From Heterocephalus glaber (lineage: Eukaryota; Chordata; Mammalia; Rodentia; Bathyergidae), in the NCBI RefSeq assembly GCF_000247695.1, contig NW_004624805.1, positions 5,130,397-5,194,396 of the forward strand: a stretch of DNA of 64,000 bases, given 5' to 3'. Each line of letters opens with the position of its first letter. Position 1 is the first letter of the stretch. This document shows, in pieces, positions 1 through 10,963 of this stretch. A program made the position numbers and the translations under genes. The notes under the pieces were generated by a model, which was not told where the DNA came from, made no database searches, and saw only the letters and a program-made list of their open reading frames with translations.

Positions 1-784
1 AATGAGATAGCGAGATGCCACTGATTGTCCTTCTTTTACATCTCTGGCTTTTGGGAAATTCTCGTGCCTGGGGAATGTGTCATTGGGCCTTCCGTGTCTT
101 AGAAAGGTCACATGGTAGTGGAGGGCCACATCTGGTCTGCATAAGTAATGGCCTCTGACCAAGCAACATGCGAAAGGGTTGTCATAGTTTGGGAGCATAT
201 TTGATTGTTTAAAATATCGGGAACTTTCTGCAGAAGAGGCACAAGGGGTTTTGCACTCATTTTGAAGCAAACCCAGTACCACGAGGTGTCCTCCCACATC
301 AGGGTGAAATATGGGCTCCTTGGCCTCTGGGAAACTTGTTCATCGTTGCGTGGAGAGCAGGAGGAACGAGGGTTTGCTGTTGGCCTTCAGCGGGGAGTGA
401 ACAGGAAGAGCTGGGGGTTGAGGGGGGTCCGCTTTCATGTCTTCTTGACAGTTGGGACTCAGGGAGCAGATGAGTTAATGGGACACCCGAGCCTATAAAG
501 TGCACGTATTTAGTGCTCATATAACTATTTTCACTTGTTAAAAAGTGAAGTCATCAGTTATATAAGGTCTGCCTAAATGACTTTCACAGGTTACTGCCCA
601 TTTTCTGAGAACATCAGCTGAGTAAGACTGCATAGTGCTTGGTGTAGCACATTGTAGGGATGGCATATACATTCATCAAATAAATGTACCACAGAAGCCA
701 GGTGCATTTTGTGTAACCACCTGTAAGTAGGCTGCCTTCTTGATTGGTCTTATACAGTGAAGCTTGTCCATTATGTTCTTTGTT
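1..784. other. Unique non-coding sequence
   Basis: I see no recognisable gene or repeat here. Short open frames occur on both strands (for example 205-498 on +), but they have no domain, no splice context and no codon pattern that stands out. The sequence turns AT-rich after about 500. Confidence 0.5.
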
Positions 785-960
785 TTTTGTGGATGTTTTT
801 ATTGAGATGATTATGATTTACATGAAGTTGTAAGGAATGGTATAGAGCCATCTTGTCTACCCTCTACCAGCTCCCTGCCCCCATGACATGTCACAAATCC
901 CAGGGTATTGATACTGATACAGCCCAAGCATGTCTTTCCTAGGATACACTTATTGTAGTC
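785..960 (-). mobile_element. L1 3-prime-end fragment, antisense
   Basis: The stretch begins with a TTTTTATTGAGATGA-like motif. It continues with an ACCCTCTACCAGCTCCC-type segment and a GGTATTGATACTGATACA segment. That order is what I recall of the reverse complement of old mammalian L1 (L1M) 3-prime untranslated regions. It is short and diverged. The subfamily cannot be fixed by eye. Confidence 0.4.
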
Positions 961-3900
961 AAATATGTTTTTAAGTGTGATTTTAAAGTGAGAAAATATG
1001 ACTGTGGAAAATAAAAGCCAGGTTGCCGGTTTCAGGGGCAGAGGTGGAACCAGGGCCCTCGGGGCTCTCTGCTGGGATGAAGTTGGTTCCCAACTGCGGA
1101 GAAGAGGTGAGTTTGGAATGTTCAGGGGTGAGCTCCAGAGGAGGAGTGATTTTCCCAGGGCAGTGTGGGGTGGTGAGAGCCTGCCTGGCACTTCCAGGAC
1201 TGGCCAGCCGTTCAGTGGGTACCTTGCCTGTCCTTGGGCCCCTAAGCTTCCCCAGCCACGTGCTGGGGAGTGTGGAGTAGTTTGGGCTCCACACTCGATC
1301 CAGGACCACACCCTCCCCCTTCTGAACTGGAATTTCCGGGAGGCTTGAGAAGAATTGGCCTCTGTCTGTCATCCTTCCCTTCCGTGTGGTTGTCCTTCTT
1401 ATTGGATTCAGGCAAGCAGATAATGAGGCGTTGGAGGGCTGGTGGCACCTCTTCTCATTCATTATTTAGCAGCCTCTTTCCTGGCCCAAACCTCATCTGC
1501 CCCAGAGGCTCACAGAACATCCTGCCTGGGGAAAGGTGAGTAATTGATGCCGAGAGAAATGGAGTGAATTTCTCTGTAGGGAGAGATTGTGAGGGAATGC
1601 AGATCGCCAGGTCCCCTGGTAATGAGGAAATGGGGTGAAGAGAGAAGGGTGAGGTGCCGCCTGGGGCGAGGAGCTTGAGTTCTGGGGCTCTTGAGGTCCA
1701 CTGCCTGCTGAGCCCAAAGGGACCCTTCCTAATGGGAACATGGCCTTGTTTCTATTTAGGGAGCGAAAAGCCACCCAGCATTTTTATACTCCTGAATTAA
1801 ATCCAGTGTTCTGGGTTAGAAGGTAGCAGTTCCCGCACCCTCCCCTTTTCCTGTAGACTTAGAAAAGGTCTGGATTTCAGCCCAGACAAGTAACTAATGG
1901 ACTTAACTATTTGCCACGAGCCAGGCCTTCCTTGCAGGTGGGCAACAGTGCATGTACTGCTTCCAGCTTGGCCTGCAGCCCAGGTGAGATTTGCACTGCA
2001 GTCCCTCACCTGCTTTTCCACCCAGGTGTCATCACAAGACATGGACAGTAAAAGACACGCCTTTCCTGGGAATCACTAATTCATAAACACTTAACTGTGT
2101 GACAACAGCTTGTGTTATGGGGAACACATAACCTTGTGAACTTATTTCCAGGAAAAGCTAATAGAACAAAAAGCTTTGACAAAAGTGTTTACAGTGTAAT
2201 ATTATTTCATAAGATTTTAAGAACCCAATTTTAAAATTTGCACCTTCTGGAGAAAATGATGTTACATTGTACTTAAGAGAACAATTTAGTAGAAATAGCC
2301 CTTTCAAGGGATTTGGAAAATGCATGTGTTAAATTATTCTTTTTAAGTCATTGAATATAATCAGTTCTTTTTAGGACCTTGCTGTTCCTGACAGATTTTC
2401 TTTTTCTTAAATTTTTTCCCCATGCTGTTACTGTTTTAGTTTACTAGGTTATTCTTCTAAAGCATCGAACATTTTTTGAGCTTATTTTGATATTTATATA
2501 AATAGATGAATCTCAGAAAAAAATGATGGCAAATTTTTGCTTGATTGTTTTAGATTTTTCTTTGGTTCCAAAGATAATGTCTTAAGTGATTCTCAATCTT
2601 CATGCATTGGTAAGTAACCAGATAACTAACTGTCAGATAGTCTCAGGATGTCCATTATTACAGAAGCACAGCCAGCCTTGAGGTCTGCATTTGCCTGCTG
2701 AGTTTCATGGTGATTTTCTAGACTGCTTTTGAAACCCTTGCCTTTCTCTTTGCATTGGGAGAGTATACTGAGTTTTTCTCTGTGTGATACACAGAGACTT
2801 GAAGAAGGATGTTAAAAATCAGTTCTAATCCCACCACTTAGAAAAAAACACTGTTAAATTCTTTGGATGGATTTCCCAGGCCTTTTCTGCACATAAATGA
2901 TTAACACAATTACTTTCAGACGGCATATTGTTTGTGGCATCTACCACAGAATGAATGTCTTGGGAACGCTCCAGGACTATAAACCTTTGCAGAATATGTT
3001 CTGAATCACAAGCACTCCTCGCTGGAGATGGGCAGTGGGACCCAGGTCCTGCCCGCTCTGCTTTAAGCAGTGCCAGAGTGTGTGCACACGAGTGAGCTGT
3101 GTGCTCCAGCGTTCCTTGGCCGACTTGCCTCCCTCCTTTTCTGCTCCCGCCCCACGTGTGTTCTCCAGCGTGGATCAGCAGCTGGAGGCTGAGCTGCATC
3201 CCCTGATCCCTGGTTCTCTCCCTGGGCACATGTTGTGTCCAGGCTGCAGCGCACAGGAGTGGCCCCTCTCTGGATCAGAGGGTCCTGGTACCAATGACAG
3301 CAGCTTCCTTTAGGGCCGGTTCTCTTTCATGTTCACTTTTGGGCGTGGGAGTTGCATGCTGTCTTTGGACATCTGAGTTGCAAACGGCATCTTGTTCACG
3401 GGGGTGGATGCATTTTTCAGGGGCCAGGGTGGAGCTGACCATGCCTGTCAGGCGACTGTGAAGCGCGTCTTGGGTCCTCCCTCTTGAGCTCAGCAGCCAA
3501 AGCTCGAGGATTAGCAGGACCAGGGCCAGCTGGCTGCCAAGGTGCAGGCCAACGGCTCTTCAGCTCCCAAGTTCTTGAGAATCAAGAAAGGCAGGACCAA
3601 GGTCCAAGCCCCCACCTGCCCATCTGCACCCAGCTCCTCCCCTGCGCAGGGAGCTAGGGAGAGACCCGGTGCGTGTTGAGGGAGCTGCTTCTGAGGTTGA
3701 CTGTGGTTCTTACTGAGTCTGAGCTGTCTCTGTCCTTATCCTTCCCTTTGTCCAGCACACTGCACACTGGAGCTCACTTCAGTGAGGCGTGAGAATGTTT
3801 TTGGAGACAGGTGATATGCTAGTGGTTTGTGTGTTTGTTCACGCCTGCCTGTATTGTTCAGTGATGGGCGGGTCCCAGGATGCCCCCGGAGCCTCAGAAG

Positions 3901-3977
3901 TTCCTGCTCAGCATCACAGTCTGCACCTTTTCACATGCCTTGCCTCTCAGTGCTTTCTTTCCTGTGTTTAAAACCTT
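961..3977. other. Unique non-coding stretch, no gene seen
   Basis: About 1.1 kb of moderately GC-rich sequence (961-2090) is followed by an AT-rich stretch (2090-2830) and another GC-richer one (2830-3977). Open frames such as 811-1311 and 983-1462 on - overlap each other in different frames and show no domain. The AT-rich part is free of simple repeats and of repeats I recognise, so it is a candidate conserved non-coding segment. I found no exon with convincing splice signals. Confidence 0.45.
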
Positions 3978-4168
3978 GCTGGTGACATCCATCATCCCAG
4001 CACTCTGGGGCTGAGGCAGGAGAATTCCAAGTTGGAGCCCAGCCTGGGCAATGTAGTGACTTAGGGAGACCTTGTCTCAAAGAAAAAATAAAGGAGAGGG
4101 CTAGGGATGTATCTCAGTGCCAAGGTCCTGGGCGCGACACGATCCTCGGTACCACAAAACAAAGAAAG
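3978..4168 (+). mobile_element. B1-ID composite SINE, sense
   Basis: The left part reads as a degenerate B1/7SL unit: CATCATCCCAGCACTCTGG, then GCTGAGGCAGGAGAATT, then CAGCCTGGGCAATG, then GAGACCTTGTCTCAAA. After a short A-rich linker comes an ID-like tRNA-derived unit with a GGGATGTATCTCAGTG A-box region and a CCTCGGTACCACAAAAC end. B1 followed by ID is the order known for B1-dID or MEN-type elements. It is the only composite of this type that I see in the sense orientation. Confidence 0.75.
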
Positions 4169-4744
4169 CAGTAATAACGACACAACCCTTGCTCTGCTTC
4201 ACTCATGGCAAGTAGATCTTTCTTCCTCCCCAGACTGCAGTCTCCTGTGGCTTCGTTCCTGTCTGCCTTGAGAGTGGAGCTGCTTCTTCCTCTTTGTCCT
4301 CTCTTCTCCTTGGTCTCAGTTTCACTCTTTGCACTCCTGGCATTCACACATTCATCCATACATTGAACATCCTTCCTGCCAGCCTTTGCTTGAGGTGGAG
4401 TCTGCAGGCCTGGGCAGCACTGTGCCTGCCTTCCCGGAGCCCACTGCCCCTCCCTAGGGAAGGCACCGTGTGTCCACGGAGGGTAGGGACCCATGTACGC
4501 CCCCGGGACATGACCAGAGGAGAGCAAGTGAGTCTGACCGGGCCAGGGACCTAGGGCAGTGCATGGTGTGCCTCGCAGCGATTGCCAGGCCTGCGTGGGG
4601 CAGGAGGGAGGGTCAGTGATGCAGAAGGTGATGTGTGGCAGTGTGGCCTGTTGGTGAGGGTGGGTAGTAGCATGGATGCTGGGCAGGGGCCAGGGATGGC
4701 AGTCACACTCGAGCATAGCACTGTGGAGGTCCTTGTATGTCACT

Positions 4745-4960
4745 ATGGCAACAGTAGTCACGTCTGTGCTCCATGCAGGATATTGCCCGAGCATTTTACA
4801 GATGTTCACTTCATCCTCATAGCAATTCTGAGAGGTAGGAACTGCTCCTGTCTCCGTTCTACAGATGAAAACGCTGAGACCAGAGAGGTGGAGGTTGGGA
4901 TGAAGTCACCCAGCGGCAGGGGGAGCACACCTGGAGCCGAGGAGTCCACTGTGGGAGAGC
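4745..4960 (-). mobile_element. MIR SINE relic, antisense
   Basis: The segment holds the typical reverse-complement MIR core: GAGCATTTTACAGATG, then TCCTCATAGCAATTCTGAGAG, then CTACAGATGAAAACGCTGAG, then GATGAAGTCACCCAGCGGC. MIR is a tRNA-derived SINE shared by all mammals, so this is an old insertion. A 231-codon frame on the - strand (4114-4809) runs across it and is therefore not a gene. Confidence 0.75.
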
Positions 4961-5514
4961 GGAGGGACGAGTCTGAGGTGGATGCCCCGCCCAGCCCGCT
5001 GCCCCGCAGGCTCCGAGTCGGGCTGTGTCCTGCAGGCTCAGGTCGGGGCTGAGGTCACGGGGAAGGGCTCTGACGTTCAGCAAGGTGACTTTGGGTCGTT
5101 AGAGCCAGTCGGAGGCTTGAGCCAGGATGGCCACTGAGACCGCCCTGTGTTTTTATGGGGGGCAGTGGGATGTTCTGTCACTCTCTTTCTCAGAATGCTT
5201 TTGCCCGTGCCTGGGCCTTGCGCAGGGTCGGCGCTCTTACCTGAGGGCTGCACCCCAGTCCTCTGGAGCCTGCTCTTACCACAGTGGCGGATAATGCAGC
5301 ATGGCCCCTGCGCTAGTGGAGTGTAGCGTTTGGGTTAAATAACAGCCCTGCTTATGCACTTGAGCCCCGTTGGATCGCCTTACCGTCTCCCCGCCCCTGG
5401 AGGCTGGTGCTTCCGCTGATGGCGCCTTGGGAGGCTCGCCCCGACGCGGAAGGCGCCAGGCTGGCCTGAGATGCTGGCTCTCAGGCCGTCTCTTCTGGGA
5501 GCGCTTCTTTCTTT
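4961..5514. other. GC-richer unique sequence with a few CpGs
   Basis: There is no gene or repeat I can name. A short cluster of CpGs occurs around 5380-5470, but it is too brief for a CpG island and has no promoter-like partner. Confidence 0.4.
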
Positions 5515-6010
5515 TCCCCGTGTTTTGAAGTGTGGCAAAGCATAAGGTAAACGTAGCATTCTAACTGTTTCTGAGTGGAGTGGCCTTTAGCACCCTGACA
5601 TTATCACGCAGCTGTCCCCACTACCCAGATTCCAGGCTCACCTTGCACAAGTGAAACTGTGCCCCTGCACGCCGACTCCTCCCCCAGCCCCTGGCTGCCA
5701 CCGTTTTGGTTTCTGTCTCTCTACACTTGCCGACTCCAGGGACCTCCTATGTGTGTTGTCTTGTGACTGGCTTATTCTGTCAGCATAAGGTTCTTAGGAT
5801 GGACGCATTAATGTCGCCACAGGTGTCAGAATTTCTTTTCAAGGCTGAATACTATTCCATCGTATGTCAGTACCACATTTCGTTTATCCACTTGTCTGTC
5901 TGTGGCACATGGGTTGCTTTGGCTTTTAGCTCTTGCGAATAATGCTTCTGTGAACACAAGTGTACAAATACCTGGGTCTCTTTTTTCCAGTTCTGTTCGA
6001 TATTACATAA
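5515..6010 (-). mobile_element. L1 3-prime-end fragment, antisense
   Basis: The order of motifs matches a reverse-complement L1M 3-prime UTR: GTTTTGAAGTGTGGCAAAGC, then CTACCCAGATTCCAG, then CTGGCTGCCACCG, then TGTGACTGGCTTATTCTGTC, then GAATACTATTCCATCGTATG, then CTTGCGAATAATGCTTCTGTG. It is related to the antisense L1 end at 61310-61880, which shows the same motif order. Confidence 0.7.
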
Positions 6011-7081
6011 AGTTTTAGCTGCTCCTGGACCAGAGCCGGGGAACCCTTATTAGTTTGTTGATGGGTGTGGAATTATTGTCCTCTCCCCATTCCTCTTCTG
6101 CTATGTCCAATGAGTCACAGGGACTGCGATCAGAGGTGGATTTCAAGAGGAACGTGTTTTATGACCGATTTTCCACACCACCTGTACCAGACAGGAGGCA
6201 GAGTGGACATGGCTCCTGCAGGAGGTGGCACCTGCCTGAGCTGGGGGAGTTAAGGGAGAGGGAGGCACAGGAAGGACGGTGCTGATCTGAGCCCAGTGCA
6301 GGGACAGAAACATGGGAATTCTTGAGGAACACATTGTCCAGCGTGGAGAGAGAGCCGTCCAGAGTGAGTCCAGATTTATAGCTAGGCTACCCGGCAAGTG
6401 GGAACCGTGCTAAGACACCACGGAGCCTGCGTTTCTCTCCGGCTTCTCCAGGACAGGGGAGGAAGCTCCATGGACCTACAGATGATCTGCAGGATTAGTT
6501 AATTACAGTGCGACTGTATAATGGAGCTGGAAAATGAAATAAAGGTCCTGTATAATTAGTGTGGATTTAGATTCTTACTCAGAGAAGATGGTTATATTTC
6601 TTTATAAAAATTCCTCTTATGTCAGAATTATTTTGGGACTCTGTAGTAAAGGTTAATATTTTCTTGGTTTGTTTCAAAGTGACAGATGAAACGAATAATT
6701 TGATATTAAATGCTGTATTTCCATCTATTTTTGTGCCTGCCTTTGAACTCAAGATTACTCACTACTCTCTTCTCCTACTCACCCCGTAAGTCCTCAGCGG
6801 GCCAGCCCGTCCTCTTCTGGAGCGCATCCAGCCCACCACATTCTCTGTACCCCAACTCTTGGTCCTGTGGGGTTAGAGCAAAGCAGGGCCAGAGGAACAG
6901 ATGCTGAGGGGAGCCAGTGAGTACATCCTCAGATACCGTGATGGTGAGGTGCTGGAGCACCCAGGGGGCCAGAAGCAGGCGACCCTGGATGTAACGGTGC
7001 AGTGCTAAGGTGGCTGGAGATGTGGGAGACATCCCTGTGCCCAGGGGTATGGGATTGCCGGAAAGAGCAGTGTCAGAAGAC
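6011..7081. other. Unique sequence, AT-rich island at 6490-6740
   Basis: No gene is recognised. The 6490-6740 segment is AT-rich, free of simple repeats, and contains several TTAATTA/ATAATT-type sites. It is a candidate conserved regulatory segment but has no direct proof. The rest is moderate-GC unique DNA with only chance open frames. Confidence 0.35.
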
Positions 7082-7192
7082 TGTCCTCATCTTAAGGTTT
7101 TTTTTTTGGTACCAGAGATCCAACCGGGACCTGGCACTTATGGCGCAGGCGGCGGAAGCACAGAGCTAAATCCTGGCCCTTGTCCTCATCTT
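7082..7192 (-). mobile_element. ID SINE, antisense, with 12-bp target duplication
   Basis: A T-run (reverse-complement tail) leads into GGTACCAGAGATCCAACCGG and ends in AGAGCTAAATCCTGGCCC. This is the antisense form of an ID-type tRNA-derived SINE. The flanks carry the direct repeat TGTCCTCATCTT at 7082-7093 and 7181-7192, which marks the insertion precisely. The preserved duplication suggests a fairly recent insertion. Confidence 0.8.
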
Positions 7193-7814
7193 TGCGCCTG
7201 TGCTCATCTCAGGTGACAGAGCAAGGCAGAGGGCCACGGTCAGGCCACGGTTGACTTGGCCTTCTGCCACTGTCTTCCTGTGTGCAGTGAGCAGACTTCC
7301 GACAGGTGGACTGGAGGCTGATGGGCGGGCTGGGGGAGACGGGATGCTGGTGCCATGGGCCAGGGAAGAGGAGCACAGACAAGGCTAAGGAGGAGGGGAG
7401 TCCGAGGGTGAGGCTGACGGGAGGACAGATGGTGTGTCAGTCAGTTTTCCGGGAGCTGTGAGGGATACCTAAGGTGCACGTTACAGCAGACGGTGTCTTG
7501 GAAGTTGGGGACAGGAAGCTGAGGGAGGTAGGAGTGGTCACCTACTAGGCACTAATGGGGACAAAAAGGTTGACAAAGTCTCCCCTGCTTTTGGCTGCCC
7601 GGAGTCCCTCATGACCTTTGTCAGAGTTGTTTTGGGTGATGGGAGCGTGGAACCCGAGATGGAATGCTTCCAGAGTACGTTCTTGCCTTATCTCCTGGAT
7701 CCCAGACATCATCAGTCTGGACATTATGTTTGCTTCGGTCTGAGATCCTGGACCTCCAAGATGCTTGGAAGTCAGAGCTGGTGGCGATCTTGTTGGATCT
7801 CGAAACCCAGATCA
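7193..7814. other. Mostly unique sequence
   Basis: No gene is recognised. A CAGTCAGTTTTCCGGGAGCTG motif near 7438 resembles the edge of the rodent LTR-type repeat seen further on (for example at 30852), so a truncated piece of that family may be present. I cannot support more than that. Confidence 0.3.
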
Positions 7815-8165
7815 CAGGTGTCGTAGTCACTTTCTTGTCACAGGGACAAAAATAACTGACACCTACAACTTAAAGGAGGTGAGGTGTATTTTGGGTCATG
7901 GTTTCTAGAGGATTCGGGCCATGGTTGGCTGGCTCCAGGCAGGAAGGGTGTGGTGGAAGGGTCCAGGGCAGGAGAGCTGCTCTTGTCATGGCGGCCGGGA
8001 AGCAGAGGGAGAGGCGTCCTTCCAGGCCATGCCCCCAGTGACCTGCCTCCGCCAGGCCCCACCTGCTAGCTGCTGAACTCAGCACTGGATCCAGTCACCT
8101 TCCAAAAGCCCTGCCTCTGAGCACATGGGAGTCTTGGGGTACATTCTGGATCTGAAGCTTAACAG
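7815..8165 (-). mobile_element. MaLR-like LTR repeat, antisense
   Basis: The segment reads TTCTTGTCACAGGGACAAA, CAACTTAAAGGAGGTGAGG, TGGTTTCTAGAG, CATGGTTGGCTGGCTCC, TCATGGCGGCCGGGAAGCAG, CATGCCCCCAGTGACC, then CAGTCACCTTCCAAAAGCC. The same block order recurs at 27100, 30852 and 37868. I read these as one rodent LTR-type (MaLR/ERVL-related) family in reverse orientation. The family name is not secure. Confidence 0.6.
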
Positions 8166-8549
8166 CAGGTAACGTGAATCTGTCACCCCAGAGTCACTAG
8201 TTGCGTGATCTTAGGGGGAAGTTAGTAAACCTGTGAGCACCGCTGCAGATGCCATGGGCAACATGCAATAGTAGTAACCAGTTTCTTTCAGCTTCTCTCC
8301 TAGGATGCTTTTATACCACTGCCCTGAGAGTCAGGGACTGAACTCTTGCCCCTCTCTAGTTGTTACAGAGCTGTTTTGTAGATCTGTCTCACTGACACTG
8401 ATGATAAAAAGATAATAATAATTGTTACCGTGTCTTCCATTGTGCATGCTGTGTTTGGGGCATGGTACCAAGTGTCTGACGTAGATTGTCTCGTAGCCTT
8501 ACGAGGTGAGTGATATGAACTGAGGGAACTGTGACTCCGAACACTGAAG
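8166..8549. other. Unique sequence with weak MIR traces
   Basis: The piece CACTAGTTGCGTGATCTTAG near 8193 resembles the sense MIR core, and the segment around 8480-8540 resembles the antisense core. Both are too diverged to annotate separately. No gene is seen. Confidence 0.3.
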
Positions 8550-8745
8550 AAGCCAGTGAGTCTCCAACTGGAGCAGGCATTGGAATCACCCCAGGTGACG
8601 GGGATGTGGTGTGCATAAACATAGACTGCCGGGTCCCAGCCCAGGGTTTCTGATTCAGTGGGCCATGCTGGAGGCTCAGAAATCGCCTTTCTAGCAGCTT
8701 CCCGGGTTGCTGCCCCTGGGACCACACCACCCTAGTCTTCCAGCT
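8550..8745 (+). mobile_element. MER5A-like hAT-Charlie relic
   Basis: The stretch contains GGAGCAGGCATTGGAATCAC, then GACTGCCGGGTCCCAGCCC, then TTTCTGATTCAGTGGGCC, then CTTTCTAGCAGCTTCCCGG, then GGGACCACACC. This is the order of the MER5A non-autonomous hAT-Charlie element as I recall it. It is an ancient DNA-transposon relic without coding capacity. Confidence 0.65.
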
Positions 8746-9284
8746 GTGGGGCTGGGAAACACTCATACCTGGACCTGCCCGAGTCCACAGCAATGCTCTG
8801 AGCTGCCCATGGCGGAAGACTGCCCACCGCCCAGGGCTAGTGCTCCTTTCTCGTTAAGTTGGAGGCTGGTGTGAACAGCCATACCGAGGCAAAGGGTGTG
8901 TTGGGAGAAGGAGCTAAGGGAGTGAGTGCATTGTCTGCACAGAAATGAAAACAATAAAATCCACTAGTACTCTCGCTCAGGCTTTGCATTATCACTCCAT
9001 GCCAGCAGTTCCTCAACAATGCCTGTGAGAAGTTCTCTTTTCTCTGCCTCCCCCAAAGCCTCTGCCTGGCAGCTGAAGATAAGCAAGACTGACCACCCCT
9101 TCATTGCTGGGCTCTGGTAAGCTCAGATCCGAGAACCCATCTTCTACTTGTTCTGCACACATGCAGCACTGAGAGAACACTCACTCTGTACCTAATTGGC
9201 AGTTCTGATGCCAAAGTAACCCAACTTTAAATACTCAAGGGACGTGGAACATCCTGTAGGGCTCTGCATTTGGCAGGTACATTT
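8746..9284. other. Unique sequence, nothing recognised
   Basis: There are no named repeats, no microsatellite and no plausible exon in this stretch. Confidence 0.4.
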
Positions 9285-9570
9285 GGTGCAATCCCTTCTG
9301 CAGCACCTGGTGGATCAGGCAGGGTCTCTCCAGTCTGCACAGGTGGATGCAGGAGATAACTCCCGCTGCCCCTGTGTTACAGAGCAGGTACCAGAGGTGC
9401 TCAGAGGGTTCCTGACTGGCCCCCGAAGGTTATACAGCTAGTGAGTAGACAGAGCTGGGATTCCTACGAGGAAGCCAACTCCAGAGTTCCTGTCCCTAAC
9501 CACCAGGCTTTGCCAGCCTGGCAGAGAGTTGGTGCTTAGTAGGTGCACGTTGACTGGTTACCTAGAGACA
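9285..9570 (-). mobile_element. MIR-type relic, antisense
   Basis: GTGTTACAGAGCAGGTACC, GAAGGTTATACAGCTAGTGAG, ACAGAGCTGGGATTCC and CAGAGTTCCTGTCCCTAACC follow in the order of a reverse-complement MIR. A TTGGTGCTTAGTAGGTGCAC motif at the right edge resembles a LINE2/MIR tail, so two old relics may touch here. Confidence 0.6.
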
Positions 9571-10410
9571 GACACGCTATTAGATTTGAGGAGTCCTGGT
9601 GCTCAGGCCTTCGACTGGGGCTGGATATTGTGTGGGTCCTGCAGGACACACAGCTACTCAGTAGCAGTCCACTGCGGAGGCAGAGTATCCACCCAGTGTG
9701 GCCCACCTTTCTTGGTGGACTGATGCCATAATGGAATGTGTCTCCCCAAGGGGGAGGTTCTCGGTATTTACAGAGCATCTTAAAGCCCAGGGGTTCCAGA
9801 AGCAGCGGTGACCTCTGCAATCCTCTTAGCCTCTCTGAAGAGAGGCCGTGAACTCGTAGAGCCAGCACGTGCACGCTGTCCTCTCTTCAGCCCAGCCCTG
9901 CCCCACTGCGGCCTCAGGGAGGGGAGGGGAGGGTTCAGGGGGCTCACGCTCTTCCTGAAAGTCACCTTCCCAGTGGGTGGAAAGGTGGGATCTCCTGTGG
10001 GGTGAGCATCACCTGCTTCCAGCTCAGGAGCATTGCCAGCCACTGGACTGCTCCTCAGGCACCAGGAAAGCAAGTTGGAATCACAGAACTCCTTTTCCTT
10101 TCCCGAAGCAGTGAATGCTCCTGTTTTGGCAGCTGACGTGTTCAGGACACACGGTTGAGAGGAAGAGCAGAGAAATGAAGAGGCCGGAGGACACTCTTCA
10201 GGACACTCTTCCCAGGTGCTCCTGGGTGTTTCCGGAACACATATTTGCACCGAGGCCCGCTGGGCCTTCGAGACAACCTCCCTGGGGCTGCGAGTGTCTT
10301 GTTAGGCGTGGATAACTGGACTCGAGGCTCTGCTCTGTGAGGACAGCGGCTACCCTGGTCATCAGCCAGGGTGTGGCTTCAGTGCAGGAGGGTCCCGTGT
10401 TCCTCTGCAT
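9571..10410. other. Unique sequence, moderate GC
   Basis: No gene or repeat is recognised. Overlapping open frames (9536-9874 and 9780-10250, both on -) have no domain or splice context. I treat them as chance. Confidence 0.4.
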
Positions 10411-10446
10411 GCCTCCCATTACGCCTCCCATTATGCCTCCCGTTAC
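10411..10446 (+). repeat. Three-copy 12-bp tandem repeat
   Basis: The 12-bp unit GCCTCCCATTAC occurs three times in direct tandem. The second copy ends in T instead of C, and the third has G in place of A. It is a small private minisatellite seed. Confidence 0.9.
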
Positions 10447-10784
10447 TTGGATGGAGCGAAGCCTACGTAAATAACATGCACTGCTGTTGCATTTGCAGTT
10501 AGGGTCTCCTACTCCAGGCTTGTTAGGGTCATTTCCCTGCCCTGACCATGGTGCCAGCTAACTATGCAAAAGAGAGAATATAGTTAGGGAAATGCTTGCC
10601 CGAGCTTCCTTTCCCTGTGACAGTGTCCAGCTGGATGAACTTCCTCTTCCTGCCACAGCTGCTCTCTGCTCTGTGGAGCCCCTGGATTCCAGTTTTGGGG
10701 ACACTCCAGTCTTTGTGGAGGGCCATTGTTTCGTCTTACAGTTTTTCTTTTAAAAACTTTTGTTAAGTTCAATTATTAATTAAA
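10447..10784. other. Unique sequence
   Basis: No gene or repeat is recognised. The right end becomes AT-rich just before the SINE. Confidence 0.35.
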
Positions 10785-10963
10785 AAATTGTGTAGTACTG
10801 GGGATCACACCCAGGGGCATGCTACAACTGAGCTACACCCCTACCCCTTTTTTATTTTTTATTTTGAGACAGGGTCTCGCTTAGTTGCCCAGGTGAGACT
10901 AGAACTTGTGTTCTTCCCGCCTCAGACTCCCTCAGTGCCAGGATTACAGGTGTGTGGCACGGT
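10785..10963 (-). mobile_element. B1-ID composite SINE, antisense
   Basis: The ID part comes first on this strand: TACTGGGGATCACACCCAGG, then ACAACTGAGCTACACCCC. The B1 part follows: TTTTGAGACAGGGTCTCGC, then TTAGTTGCCCAGGTGAGAC, then CAGGATTACAGGTGTGTGGC. Read on the - strand this is B1 then ID. Confidence 0.85.

Noticed and set aside
3486..3720. Possible short exon or retrocopy (frame with KVQANGSSAPKF-like translation) after a pyrimidine-rich CAG
   Set aside because: An acceptor-like CAG at about 3496 exists, but the frame meets a TAG at 3512 in the attractive reading, and no family is recognised.
4114..4809. 231-codon open frame on - (the longest)
   Set aside because: It overlaps the B1-ID composite SINE end and a MIR relic; the protein is low in recognisable structure.
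5380..5470. CpG cluster as a promoter island
   Set aside because: Too short (about 90 bp) and without any transcription-start context.
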